From Didymodactylos carnosus (taxonomy: Eukaryota > Rotifera > Eurotatoria > Philodinida > Philodinidae): a stretch of 64,000 nt of DNA. Shown one piece after another: positions 1 through 13,196 of this stretch; position 1 is the stretch's first letter, and each line of letters starts with the position of its first letter. The stretch lies in NCBI GenBank assembly GCA_905250885.1, contig CAJNOQ010000055.1:23759-87758 (forward strand), given 5' to 3'. The notes beneath the pieces were generated by a model. That model had not been told where the DNA came from. It worked only from the letters and a program-made list of their open reading frames with translations, and searched no databases. A program made the translations under genes and the position numbers.

Positions 1-3000
1 TCCACAACGATGAACATCTTGTAGAATTTGTATGATTTGTTTTAAAAAATCTCTTGCCAAACGTTCATCTAGACCACCACGTTCGGATATAAAATCATAC
101 AAGTCACAACATGATTCTGGACGTTTTAATACAATTATAAGTTGATCATTGTGAATAAAATATTCATATAATTTAACAACATTTTTCACTTTAGCAACAC
201 GTTTTAATAAAACAACTTCAAGTGGTAATTTGCCTTCAGGCTAGAAATATAAATGAAATAATGTTTTAGAAAAAGATACGGTTTAAAAAATGGCAGAAGA
301 CAGACACAAGTGTCATTGGTAAAAATCATGTTTTTAAATTGCTCTTTAAGATGAAGTGTAATGTGCACTGATTATCTTTACCAAGTGGCATAGGCGTACT
401 CAGTTTTTTTTTTGCTTTGTTAAGAGACTCTGTTTAACACTATTTTATATCATACTTAGTATCGCAGCATTGATTATGTTTTAAACGCTTATTATAAGAC
501 TAAATCAGACTAGATTTGAAAAAAACCGAAATACTAGTGATTTGTGCGAACGTTATCATCGCAATGTGTTCATAATTAGTTTGCAAGGTCAAATAACATC
601 AGAATTGACTAAAACGCGAACATACTTATTTTTCATAAGCAATCAACTATCATAATACATAACGTACACTTAGCTCGTTATGAGCACAAGTTTTTCGCAC
701 ACGTATGAACCCGTGAACGTTCATCATTTTCATTTATTTATTCTGTCATCAAAAATTTTGCCAGCTTTTTTTTTCGATCGTACTACCGACCGCATCCACA
801 ACTATTTCCTCCATACATGATGTTACTAAACAAGTCGCATCTCTAAGGGCGTTAATGAACTGAGTTATACAAGTAGGACTACATTTTAAAATGAACTTAG
901 CCTCTTACTTTACACATATTATCAGATTTATCGGAATATGATCTTCAACACATCTTTATGGATAGGTAGATCGGTATATCTTTACTGTCTCATTGAGGCA
1001 AAAGAAATTTAAAAGAATAAAAGTTCTTAATTGAAACAGCTAATACTTCTATGTCTTTCATTAAGTATTCGAATAGCTTTCTGGTATCACTGTTTCATTT
1101 TTAATTTGATGAAATATTAGTTTATAGCTTAATGGTAAAATGTCCCCATGTTTTCGTCTCATTTAATCTTATTTTTTAGACAAATAAATTTTTATCATCA
1201 GATTTTTATTTTCTAAATTTCTCATAGGTTCTTTTTTTCTCTTCTTTTTATCAAAAATAATGTTACACAATTGAATACGTTATTATTCTTGTTTTGCTCT
1301 TTTCTTTTTTTCAGCTATCGTAATTCTCATGATATTATTTTGATAATGAAAGAAGAGTGGGGCGTGTAAATGGGGACACAAAAAAGGAGGAGAAATAAAA
1401 AATGTGAGAAATATTTCAATATAACGAAGCATCTGAGCCTTTTTTAAGTGTAAAATAATGTAGAGCAAATTGCGTCTCGTGTATGATATTATAACAAAAA
1501 ATAAAACTAGATATAAGACTTAATTTCTTGACGAAGTGTATCTAGTTTTCTCTGACCATGCATTCATTACTACAAAAAGTTCAATAAACTTGAAATAATT
1601 ATTCCCGATTATGTTTATCGCACAATCCTTGCAGAAAAATGACAAAATTCATTGCAAGAAGGTATTTTAATTAAAAAACTTGGTTAAAAGAAATAGAAAA
1701 AAAAAATAGAGTTGTAAAATGTGTAAGTGCGTGAGTGTTGATAGTGTGCGTGCATGTTTCCTTCTTCATTTTCATTTTATCTAAGGAATTTGTTTTTATG
1801 TCATTTGAACGACTTCGTTTAGTCCAAAAAAGAAAAAACGAGAATTTTTTGAAAAAAGAACTTTAATTTTCTTTTTTTTATTTCATTCATGATCAATAAT
1901 GATAATTAGACTTTATTCTATGTCACGAATACTCATAATAAAATGAAAATAGAAGCCGAACTAAAAATAAAATGAGAATAAGTATGTATATATCTCTACG
2001 TGTTCTTATACATATGATGAGGAAGAAAACGAAAATCAAATTTATTGAACCGAAAAAGCCCCATTAATTTTCATGAATGAACGAATGACGTACAATAAGA
2101 TAAGAAGTTTCTTCTTTCCTTTCTGTTCTTTCGACATTACAAAAATAATACAAAATTAATTTTTGTTGAACGAACGTAAAACCCATGTCAACGTAGTTTT
2201 AGAAATATGGAGCGTGGTTAACAGTTGAAATAAAAATGATCACGGAACGAAATATACTGTATGACTTAGAACTCTTTCCTAATTGTTGAATTTAATTAGT
2301 TGTTTACTATAGGTTTGTATCTTCAATATAATCTTATGTGTATTAAGAGACAAATCAACATTTATTGATACTTCGTTCGTCTCTTGTAAACAAGTTAAAA
2401 GAGCTTAATTGCAATAGCAATGACAAACAGAAATGAAAAGGAAGAACCGTAGTATTTATTGAAAGACAATTATATACCTTTATACCGGAAAAAAAGCGTA
2501 GTTATGTTTTTTATGTATAAAAATGGTGATAGGCTACCTTTTTGATACAGTCTCATCTTATTTCAATTCAAATATACTAAGCAAGAAGAGGTAAAATGAC
2601 CTGTGACAGATCATGCTGATGAGACAAAAAAAAAAAGTTATCAACCTTGAGGCAATGAATAATATATAGATATTGTTCTGTATATCTAACATTGGTTATG
2701 TATGTCTATTTTTATGACTATATAAAAGATGTCGTATGAAGATTAATGTATAAATATATAGAGATAGAAAAGAATAGTATTAAAGAAGAATAGATCAAAA
2801 TCAACAAAGAATATAATTGTTACAATAGATATATCTTTTGTTTAGAACAAATCGAATAGCTACGCATGATTAATTCCATACATGTCATTAAGAATCGTGT
2901 TCAAACTAATCAAACTCATCTTACCGTTATAATTTCACGCATTCGTTTTTTCGGGATAACTTTGATTGCAACAGGCAAACCATTTTTTTTGCATATGCCA

Positions 3001-6000
3001 GCATAAACATCGGCAAATCCACCTGCACCAACTTTATGTGACACTAAATAACGTGCTTTCAATGGATCTGGATCTAAAATAAAAATAAATAAAATTTTCA
3101 TGATAATATGATATAAAAGTATTTGATTATTATTTCTGGCAACGGACCAATATTACACTGATTTTCATATATCATCGTATACATAACGTTCTGAGTTAAA
3201 AACTTTCTTTCTGCTTTTTTCTTGTTTGAATTACAAAAATCATGCCGCATTGAACATATATATATTAATATATACACACACACTTCACATTTTTTGTTCT
3301 TTTCTTTTTCTTTTCCATTATCGCAAAAGATGTATATTCCAGAATGCAGACATATCTGGAAACAAGCCAGAGCACAAGACGTATACATGTTCTCGTTCTC
3401 TCGTTTGAAGAAAAATGAGTACACTTTTAGAGCAGCAGCTCACATATAATTCAATTAAATTGTTTTCATGCCATAGGAAAAAAAAAGAATGATTGTCTTA
3501 AAACGATGCGTGTACCAACGCGAAATTTAATGAAAAATAATATAAAGACATTTTGATTTTGTTATGTTTCTTCAGTTCTAGATCGAAGCAATCAGTTCTA
3601 TGATAAAAAGTATTAAAGAATAGGAAGAAATGTTCGACCTATTTGACATATTACAGACTGTTAAGATACATGAACGATTGCCTTGTGTCGAAATTATTTT
3701 CTTTGAAGTTTTTGTGAAAGAGCAATGTGTTCTATTGAACTTTAGCATCGGATAAGCATTGATGATCGGGTAATAGCTGTGTCATTCAAACAGTTTCATA
3801 AGAAATGAACCTAGCGAAGTTAGAACGGGCAAAAGTTGATCATGTTCAACCACGTCCAAAACCTATGATTTAGTTACCATTGAATAGCTAAGGAAGGAAG
3901 AATTTGAACGTAAGTCTCACTTTTACTGTTCAGGCATGAAGAATAGCAGAAATGTACCTCAGAATTAACTCTTTGATTTATTTTCTAAAAAATCTGGCGA
4001 AGATTCAAGTTTTTTTGCCGTTAGTTGTTGTCTTATCTAAACCAAGGATATTACTCATCCCTATAGAATAGAGAAGGTTCTTCTTCTATTTCTTTCTAAC
4101 AAAAAATCAAGATAATTGTGTAATCGAAACAGTAGGTCAGTGAACGTTGTACAGCAATTGCATTTGAATGGGAATTTATATTCTCGATTTCGTTCTGGTT
4201 CAAGATTAAAGCGTACACCCATTACATTAGCCACGTGTAATAATGCGTGATAGTAGTCTAACAAGGTTTACTTTCTCATATTTTCTTCGTTTTACATCGT
4301 AATTATTACAATTGACAAAAAGAACACCACTGTTCTATTCTTTCATTAAAGAAAAAAGAAGCTTATTATACAATAAGAATAGATGTACTCAATTGTTAGA
4401 AGAAAAATCATCATCAAATAAAAGTAGAAACTATCGATTTGTGATAGAACTAAACAATAGAAAACGTGATGATTTACGTGCCTAAATAAATGAGTACCTA
4501 AGCGTTGACAAGAATTAAAATAAAGTAATGATATATGGATAATAGAAGCGGGAAGAATCCGTTAAAGTTATAATTCGGTGATAGATTTTTATTAACAAAA
4601 AAAACAAATAATTCTTGGGTTACAGTTCCCTCATATATAAAACACATTTTATCTCGAATCAACAGTCGTTTCTATACTGGTCACGTGGCCAGGTCTGTTT
4701 CAATTGCATCGATATTATTTTTATAAAACATACACCTGTCATTATTGTTTGTATTTTTTTTTCAATCGATTACTTTGACTACATAAAAAAGAAATATAAT
4801 AATTTCTCACGACAGTTATCTCAATCAGTTTTGCTTCACGTAAGGCTGTCAATAGTCGAAATCAACGTGACATATTTTGCATCGATAACAATAATGTCGA
4901 AACAATTATCCACTGAATTCTTTTTTGAGCCTTGTTTATATGTAAAACGTAGAATAGCCAAAAACAACACTCATCCTCATTTACATGGCTAAAATTTTCG
5001 ATGTTAATAGACCATAGCTGGTAGTTATTTCCCTATTAGACAACAAACATCCTTTTATTCTAGATAAAAAGTTATTTTCACGAAGTGAACTCTAGGTTCT
5101 TGATTTATAGTCGAGAAGGAAGACGAAAGCATGATATCATAGCATTAAGTAAAATTGAACGCATTTCATTCGTTGCATTAATGCAACAGTACAATAGTAT
5201 CACTACAACTGAGAAACTAGAGTATAATCATGTTTTCTTTTTACGATTTCAAGACCAACAGATATTATAAGACTTTAGTTTTTTTCAAATGTACGAAAAT
5301 GCCGCTCAGATAGTACTTATGACTTATTTTGTCTCTTATTCTTCATCTTAGACAAAATATTAACATAACAATTCATTTCTCAAAATAGAATTTCATAAAA
5401 ATATTTTCTTAAGTTCAAGAATGTTTTCTCAACCGTTTAAAACTTTATTATTTCAATCATGTAAAATAGGTACATTACTCTTCATCTATATATATAAAAA
5501 TCGATAAATAAATAAATAAATAAATAAATATAGATATCTATATATAAAATTTAATTTTTAAAGTTCGAATTTCTCAGTCTACCTTCAGAAAATATAAATA
5601 CAAAATGGTAAGTACAATTTTATGATATATCGTATACTCTCAGTCGCATTTACTGACTCACAATATCGTACAATCGATTAGAACTGATACAGATATACAA
5701 TCTAAATTTAACTTCTTTTTTTCGATTTCTTAATCATTAATATGTCTCGGTAAAAAAAAAGAAGAAGAAGAAGAAAAATCAACTTTACACATCATCATAG
5801 TATAGTTGGCGTAAAATGATGAAATTACCTTTTCGCCTTTTCTTCCCAAAAAATGAGCGAACATACGTTTACACTACGCATAAAAAAACTGTATTCACTA
5901 TCACTCATCTACATCTACTAGACAAACCTTTTCAAAAATAATTTTGTATACCAAGGTCTTTTCTAGAGACGTTACAAAAACTTACTGATTAGTTCCTTAT

Positions 6001-6164
6001 TTTGAGACAATGTAAAAAATTTTCGTATTTGTGTTAGTTTACATTTTGATCTTTCATGCTACTATTAAAATAAATCTTTAAAAATGCTTACTTGATTGTA
6101 TTTTAGCTGAACATCGATTAGTGGCCGTTGTCAATGCTGATGGTCGTTGAACAAGCGTCGACAT
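1..6164 (-). CDS. PIM-like serine/threonine protein kinase, 5' part (runs off left edge)
   Basis: Cytosolic Ser/Thr kinase, N-terminal lobe only. Three exons join in phase: 6164-6092 (ATG, start MSTLVQRPSA), 3073-2925 and 240-1. The second exon carries the glycine-rich loop VGAGGFADVY and the ATP-anchoring lysine in VAIKVIPKKRM. The third reads PEGKLPLEVVLLKRV, then LKRPESCCDLYDFISERGG and LARDFLKQIIQ, matching the PIM hinge and helix D/E region (family: ERPEPVQDLFDFITERG). The catalytic HRD and DFG motifs lie beyond the window. Donors GTAAGC and GTAAGA and acceptors ending TTTTAG and GCCTAG-like sites fit. The two introns (3018 and 2684 nt) are far longer than most introns in this window. 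The PIM assignment rests on remembered family sequence; the start ATG is the first in the exon. Confidence 0.88.
241..2924 (-). other. Intron of the PIM-like kinase gene
   Basis: AT-rich 2.7-kb intron. I see no coding exon, RNA gene or clear mobile element in it; the short open frames are low-complexity and lack splice-consistent neighbours. Confidence 0.6.
4061..4264 (-). repeat. Dispersed repeat copy with conserved reading frame (EPERNRE motif)
   Basis: On the minus strand this 67-codon open frame contains RFNLEPERNREYKFPFK. Nucleotide and peptide versions of the same segment recur on the plus strand at about 11101-11191 and 11371-11456. It is probably a fragment of a dispersed coding or tRNA-related repeat. 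The family is not recognised. Confidence 0.5.
5503..5530. repeat. (ATAA)n microsatellite
   Basis: Uninterrupted 4-nt repeat, about seven units, inside the first kinase intron. Confidence 0.9.
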
Positions 6165-7714
6165 TTTATTGTTGGTTTGAAATATTCAATTAATTTGTTT
6201 ATTTATATTGTCGATAAAATGTGAATAAGTTATGACATAGAGACAGAGAGAAGTTTACGTTGTAATATATATACGCCACAACGAATGTGACAATATGAAT
6301 AACAATACAGAGACAAAAGAGAAAGAGTATCGAGAAATAGGATAATAAATGAGTGCCCGAGTATTGTCTTTATTTACAGAAATATAGTAAATAATTTATG
6401 GATACACGTATAAACGGAGAATGCCAATATATAGATCTAAATAAAATAATTTCATTAATTGATAAATCACTACTACGTATATAAAACGGTAGAAAAAAAA
6501 AGTTTACGGGAGTAAAAACTATAACAAACAAAAAAACACGTCTACTTAGGACGAATACTTTCTGTAAATGAATAGAAGAATAAGAGAAAAATGAGAACGA
6601 GGGAAGAAAGGAGAGAAAAGAAAGAATAGATGAGAAAAAGCTCAGCCAAATTTCATTCGTCAATTTTAATAATGTACATCACATGGGGAAAGAGAAATAT
6701 ACAATAATATTTTGGACTTGATCCAAAAAATGAATGAAAGTGTGCCTTATAATCTATGTATCTTTCATTGTCATGAAAAGAGAAGAAAAAAGAACGAGAA
6801 AAAAAATATATAGAACGAATGAACTTATTAGTTGAATGTAGAAAGCATATGTACACATACTCTACGCTTGGGTTTGTGCCAACCAGACATGTAAGCAAAC
6901 AAATCAAAAGAAAACACGTCTCGTTTTTTGTTATTATAATGACGAATTTTTGTTGAGGGAAAAAATCTCATTTCACTCTTTTTGTTCCGATAGTGTACTA
7001 ATCTCTACGCATCTTATAAAATGAATAAATAAAATATTAGACTTGAAAAGTATCTCTTAGTTTTTTAGACATTATCACCTGGTTCTAGTGTACTGTAGTT
7101 AAGTCTCATCTCATGTCATCAAATTATTTCATTTTCTCCCACTCATCTACCAAATTGATTAAGCAATATGTGTGATAAGCTGCTCTCTGTTGTAGTTGAT
7201 ATTTTTTTCTATTTTCTTTTTTTCTTTGATGATTCTGTAAAAAGAATATTGCTTTCTAGTTGTATAGTATCAGTGCTATATACCACACCCCCACAAATAT
7301 TTAGATTGACTACAACTATAGTATATCCGCAAATTTGTAAAGATTGAGTTAATTTATCAGAAAACCGTAAAATGTCGCTATCATTAAAATAATTCTGTCC
7401 TATATAGAATGATAAAAATGATCATGGAAACAATATTAATATAATATTGATTGCTGTTTGTTATCGATAGAGTGTGGTATGAGGGAAAGAGAGAAATGAA
7501 AAATCTGTTTGTGGATCAAAACAAATATAAACAGACATTGTGGGAGTAGTCTGGCGGATGAATATCATCAACAAAAAGCTTCCATCTGTGGGATTATAGA
7601 GAAACGAATAAATATGATATTATAGTCTAGTCTTAGTATTTATGAGTAAAAGGATTTTTTAAGAAAATACATACTAGATCGAAAGAGATGTTGATCTTTA
7701 GGAAAAGTGTGTAA
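6165..7714. other. Gene-free upstream region of the kinase
   Basis: 1.5 kb upstream of the kinase ATG, AT-rich, with short low-complexity open frames only. It should include the kinase promoter, but no core element could be assigned. Confidence 0.5.
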
Positions 7715-8089
7715 CTCAGCCGAAAATGTGATTTAGACATGTTTTTCGCTATTGTTTGTCTTTAGATCTTTCGAATAGAACGGCGCCAGAAGCTTGCGAT
7801 TGTCTCATTCTATAAAGAAAAGTGTGTTTAACAATATAAAACGTGTCAGGGCTCTCCAATGCTCTTGGTTATGAGATATATCATCCCCCACATGTATACA
7901 CATGCCCCCACATGTCAATACATTGTTTAAAATTTCTTTTTAATAGTGCTAAATATTTTTGTAATATCTGACACATTTTTCTTCATAAAATGAGACAATC
8001 GCAAGCTCCTGGCGCCCGCCCTTCTACTGGAAAGATATAAAGACAAGCATATAGCAAAAAGATGTATCTGAATCTCGTTTTCGGCTGAG
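7715..8089. repeat. Foldback (long imperfect palindrome) element
   Basis: Arms of roughly 110 nt are inverted copies. CTCAGCCGAAAA on the left pairs with TTTTCGGCTGAG on the right. Further in, GGCGCCAGAAGCTTGCGATT pairs with AATCGCAAGCTCCTGGCGCC, and GTCTCATT pairs with AATGAGAC. The central loop holds a run with repeated CCCCCACATGT. It has no coding capacity and is interpreted as a MITE or foldback element. Confidence 0.7.
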
Positions 8090-11000
8090 ACTTAGGCGAA
8101 ATGAATAACATCGTATTTTATAGGAAAAAATGTACTCTGCATTCTGGACAACTCAAAAATAACTCTATTTAGTCAGCCTTTGGAGATCTAGTCAGATTAT
8201 TTAGAGTTCAAACAAAATATAAAATAGATTATTAACATCTCTAAATTGATTAACTGATTTAAACATACTATATTTGTCAAAGCCCCAATTGCTCTTTTCG
8301 AAGATATAATACCCAAATTATTTTCTCAGGCAATAGGAGAAACGTGAAACATTGTACTTAGTCTTGGTTATAGACATTCCTCTTTACGTTTGGCATGTAT
8401 TTCACATAGTTTATCGACTAGAGATTTCAAATACTTACAGAAAATGTCCCTATTCTGTGCATTCTAAATTTTTTTGAGTAAAACAAATCAACGTGTATGA
8501 ATGTCACGCGATTTTCTCAATCATGTTTCATATTTATAAAAATGACTGGTAATTACGTACATCCAATAGTTCATGTCACTAAGCAAACAAGTTTTTTTTT
8601 GAAAGATGAAGTAATTCATGTTTTTCAAACAGCAGTCTTTTGACTTGTCCAACAATGTGAAATTATATTTTCATGCTTTGTATTAAAGTCTGTTAATAGA
8701 AACACAAAACAAATTGATTGTATCTAATATCTAAAGAAAAATTGTTTTCAATCACATATAAGTCGAACAAATAAATTGAAATCAATAAATTGAATTTAGG
8801 TTGTGAAATTACGGTTTATATTTCGGCCAGCAGAATATAAAAAATATAGGGCAAAATTACAATCTATGTTCGATCTGTGCAGGGGGTTTTGTTTTTATAC
8901 ACAAAGAGAAACGTACCATTATACTCTACGGCCTTAGCAATCATCATTTAATTATCTTCTCAAGATGAAAGAAAAGTTCTTTCTTATCTAATTTTAATCG
9001 CAAAAACCTCGAATAAAAAAGGTAACAACAGTTTGTTTATATATTTTTTGACATCTAACCTTGTCATAGCCAACAAGCATATAAAAAACAACTTGATCAT
9101 TAAATACTATACATCTTGTAAATATATACATACATAATCGTCAAAGATTTTTGTGTTTTAAACTTATCTATACTACAGAATATTCTAAAAATCATTATCG
9201 AATAGAAAATTTGTATATTTCCATCAATTCATAACTCAATCGACTTCATATCTTCTTATTTGATATAAAAAAAGTGTTGTAAAAAAAGTTTCATTTGTAA
9301 AACCACACTCTGAAAAAAAGAGGTGCATTTTTGGCGCCTGAAAGGCAACCTCATTTTTGATCAATAAGAAGGTATTTCCATATAAAAGACGCGTCACGAT
9401 GTCTTACGAAGGCGCTTGGATTCCAATTTTATGCATCCATAGTATCTTCGTGAGACCGTGGATGTTTAGTCTAGGCACGTCGAATGCATTCTCCCATGTA
9501 AATCAGATGCATTTTTGATGCATAAACTAGGGTATCGCGATGTCCATAAAGCATCCAGAATGCATTAAATACACTGGGATACCGTATAAAAGCGGACTAC
9601 GGCCAAAAATACACATAAAAGAGATGAATAGGTCTGTCTAGGATGAAGATTATGGGATTTTTAACTTCCAGATTACATCTAAGTAAATGTATGGGACAAA
9701 CTACCGTTTTTTTATTGATATAAAACTTAAATTAGGATATAACATAAATATCATCCGATTGTTCTACTAAAGCAGAGAAAATTGTGTATATATCTATACA
9801 GATTTAATTTTCAACTCTTCCTAAAATACCAGAAACATTTACTATCGAAAATCAATTCATAGATAAGACAGACATTTCACCACACATCTAATGGAAGCAT
9901 TAACATAGTCAATTCTATTTGAGATTATTTCCTTACTTGAAATTTTCTCCTGGCAGCCATTGCCGTCATCGATATGCATGCCAGGAAAGTATATTATAAA
10001 TATTAACAGATCGGCTGCAGTTGCATCACTGAACTGTTATCAGCATCCATATCATTTGTGCTTGTCCGCACAAATGATACCGTTCAAATCTAACATATGA
10101 ATAAATCAAATTAGACTTGAGTCTAACATAATTAAGTAAACAAGTAACAGATTAAAAACAGTCTTTTCCAAAGTAAAGGAGTCAGTATAATGGACAAAGA
10201 AACAATGTAGATAGAGCGCTTTTCTGAAAATGTTATCTTTCTATTTCTCTTGCCAGAGATGTCTTACCTAGGTACCAGACTGACTTTGTGTCTAATAAGG
10301 GTCTCAATGCACTTCCGATGTCTTGAATACAACTACGTAAGCTGATGGACGACTAAGTGTCTTGGATGTAGCTAGCGCCGTATGACTTTCTGATGCGTTA
10401 CTGAGGTCTGTCGAAAGCACTTTAGCTATTATCATCAAAACAATGTAGTGATTTATGTTTTGTCGACACATCAAGGTAACTAACCTAAAAATGATCAGAA
10501 AATGCACGTGCATTCCTCACGCGCGGGGAATGCATTTTGAAGCCATCAGGATGGTCTATCAAGACAGCTTTTATTCACATAGCATTCAACAAAACAACCT
10601 GTCCAGAGCACAGTGAGGATTTTCCCATTTCATTAAGTTCAAAATTATCGAAAAAACTACAGAAAACATTAAAAATCTACTGAAAAACTAACATTTTTAT
10701 CTCATAAGTAATGTTCAATAACTGATTCCATTCATTACATTAATGCTTGCAAATAAAAAAATTAAATATCATTACAAGGAATTGTTCCACCTGTTCCTAA
10801 TAATTGACAGCTTATTTTAGTGTTATTTTGTAAAATAATTGCTCTATAAAATACATACATTCTAACTATGGTTGAAGGATTTTCATATACTACAAACAAA
10901 AATTTTATCGAAAATTTTCTGTTGAATATTTTTCAGAGAATGAAAACATTAAGATTTTAGAACGGAAAGTTAAAAATTCTCAAAAAACTAAAATCAAATA

Positions 11001-11100
11001 CTTTACTCAGCTTTATATGTTTTTTTCAACTGAAATGTTGTTTAAATAAATCGGATGATGTATAGTCGTATACAAAATTATAGATTCATCTTCCCATCAC
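8090..11100. other. Gene-free region with a small hairpin
   Basis: No gene recognised. A GC-richer patch around 9313-9600 holds several ATGCAT motifs and may be an old element whose limits I could not define. A perfect 11-nt stem, ATCATTTGTGC / GCACAAATGAT, lies at 10051-10078. Confidence 0.5.
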
Positions 11101-11191
11101 GTGTTAGTTTAAGCTTTAATGTTGAACCAGAACGAAATCGAGAATGTAAATTTCCATTATATCATTCTAAAACTTAAACTATCAAAACACA
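11101..11191 (+). repeat. Dispersed repeat copy (EPERNRE motif)
   Basis: Contains AACCAGAACGAAATCGAGAA and reads FNVEPERNRECKFP in one frame before a stop. It matches the copy at 11371-11456 and the reverse complement of the segment near 4150-4220. A tRNA B-box-like string on the minus strand (GTGTTCGATCC) lies just downstream near 11213-11225. Confidence 0.6.
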
Positions 11192-11370
11192 AAATCAATC
11201 CTTGCATGAAGGTAGGATCGAACACATGAACTTGATCTTTGGAGACGAACTGTAAAAAACCAACCTCGCCGCTCTTTTCTATATTCTCCATAATGATTCA
11301 TATTATGCAATGACTCAATGTTATCCTTAAATGTATATTTTTTTGTTGTGATTTTTGTGTTTGATTTTTG

Positions 11371-11456
11371 GTTTAAGTTTTAATCTTTAACCAGAACGAA
11401 ATCGAAAATATAAATTCTCATTATATCATTCTGAAACTTTTAAACTAGCAAAACAG
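11371..11456 (+). repeat. Dispersed repeat copy (EPERNRE motif), decayed
   Basis: Same segment as 11101-11191. One frame gives FNL, stop, PERNRKYKFS. A B-box-like AAGTTCGATCC lies downstream near 11485. The two copies lie about 270 nt apart in the same orientation. Confidence 0.6.
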
Positions 11457-12814
11457 CACTCGTTTGAATTCATAAGTTCGATCCTCGTTGAACAAGACTT
11501 GTTCTACGAAGTTAATATATGGAGTTTGTAGAGGTCAGTCGTCGTTATGAGAATATATATTTTGTGCACTATTGTAGATGAAATATTTTGAAATTTAATC
11601 TTCTATGAAAAAATTAGAGAACTTTATTATCTCAGCGAACAAAAGGATTATAGATGTAGGAAAAAAACACGATACCTAAATAAAACTTTGAAACATTTTG
11701 TTTTTTATTGAATAATAATTTCTATAAATAATAATGAGATGACTCGGTTAGCAGAAATATTCAAATTTTTTTCTCCGGTAGTGATATTTAGGATACTTTT
11801 AGGATACATTATTAAATTGCATGTAATCGATGGAAGAACGCAGAAACAAAGAAAAAAGAAAACTTATGTGCAACGTCTCATTATATATAACTTATTATTC
11901 TCATTTCTTTTTCTTTTGCTTGTTTAGAAAAATTTTTTACGAAAAATATTTTGTTATTCAAAAAAAAAAAAAGGAAGGCATAAGTCAATAGATAAAGACA
12001 TATATAATATGCAATTACTTTTTCTACAATTTTGATACGCTTTGAGAAGAAGAGCAGTGTGCGTAGAATTGCGTCGTTATAATATATTGACGAATTATGT
12101 CATCTAACACAGTATATTTTGAAAATAATCTTCTGTTTTAATTTAATGCACGGTAACATAGTCATTTTTGTCCATTTACAGTTGCATATTAGCTATTTGA
12201 CTATTGATCTATTTTCAATCGTAGTATTGTATATTTTTTTATTTTTTGACCACGCAACAATTCATAAATTATAACATATGACATTTGTTTTGAAGAATTA
12301 GTATCATCAACTCCTAATTTAATCGAATGCCACTTCGAATCAATTTATCTTTTCTCCCACACATATAATGTTACTTACTACTATATCAAATATTTTTTGT
12401 TCTTTATGATTTTTATAGCCAATATAAATAAGAATTATACTACAGTAGATTCACACAAGAATATATAACCTTGAATTGAGTCACACAGCACATATCAATC
12501 TTCTTCCGTTCTCTCTCTCTATAAATATAAATATTGTTTTTATATAAGTCATGAGTAGTGATGAGAACAATGAGTCATTAAATAATCAAAACTTTTCAAA
12601 CAAAGTCCGAGATCTAAAACTAATCTTATTTACTCAAGTCTAAAATACGTCACGTATTTGTTTTTTTCTGTAGCACGGTGTTAGTACTTTGAGCAAAAGT
12701 CAATATCACACGAATGAGATTCAATGTCAATTCTGTCTGAGCCTTACAGTAAATTTTATAGAGTCAAAATATGTGCTAACAACAAGAATAGTTCGAACAA
12801 AAATTTAAATGTCT

Positions 12815-13196
12815 CCCTAGTCCACTCTCCCTAGAAAAATTCCTAGGGGTCTACCTAACAAATTTTGCAGAGAGTTGTAAGGAAGTCTCTAGGGATTTCT
12901 CAGAAAGTCCCCAAAACGAATAAATGCTATAATAAATAAAAAAGATGTCCCTGTTTAAACTTTCACGTTTTATATACTTCTGCAGACGCAAAACAAAACA
13001 GTGAATATGTTGCGCATTCTCCTTAAGAATCTTTAGAGAGTCACCAGCGAATCACCAAGGGCTTCATTATTTCTCCCCACTTCCTGAAAATCAAGGAGCC
13101 ACCAGGGATTTTACAGGGAATCCCTGAGAACTTCCTAGGAATTTCACGTTTTTTTGAGGATTCACCGACGACTTCGTCAGGGAAAGTGGACTAGGG
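12815..13196. mobile_element. Small TIR element (about 380 bp)
   Basis: The left end CCCTAGTCCACTCTCCCT and right end AGGGAAAGTGGACTAGGG are inverted copies with one mismatch. The interior is rich in AGGGATT, CTAGGG and CCCTGA strings and has no open frame of note. No convincing target-site duplication was seen. Confidence 0.7.

Larger units (their letters stand above)
3074..6091 (-). other. First intron of the PIM-like kinase gene
   Basis: 3.0-kb AT-rich intron. It contains a copy of a dispersed repeat (4061-4264) and an (ATAA)n run near 5503-5530. Nothing else recognisable was found. Confidence 0.6.

Noticed and set aside
3098-3449. Overlapping frames on both strands beside the kinase exon
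   Set aside because: They lie in the kinase intron, are low-complexity and have no recognisable family.
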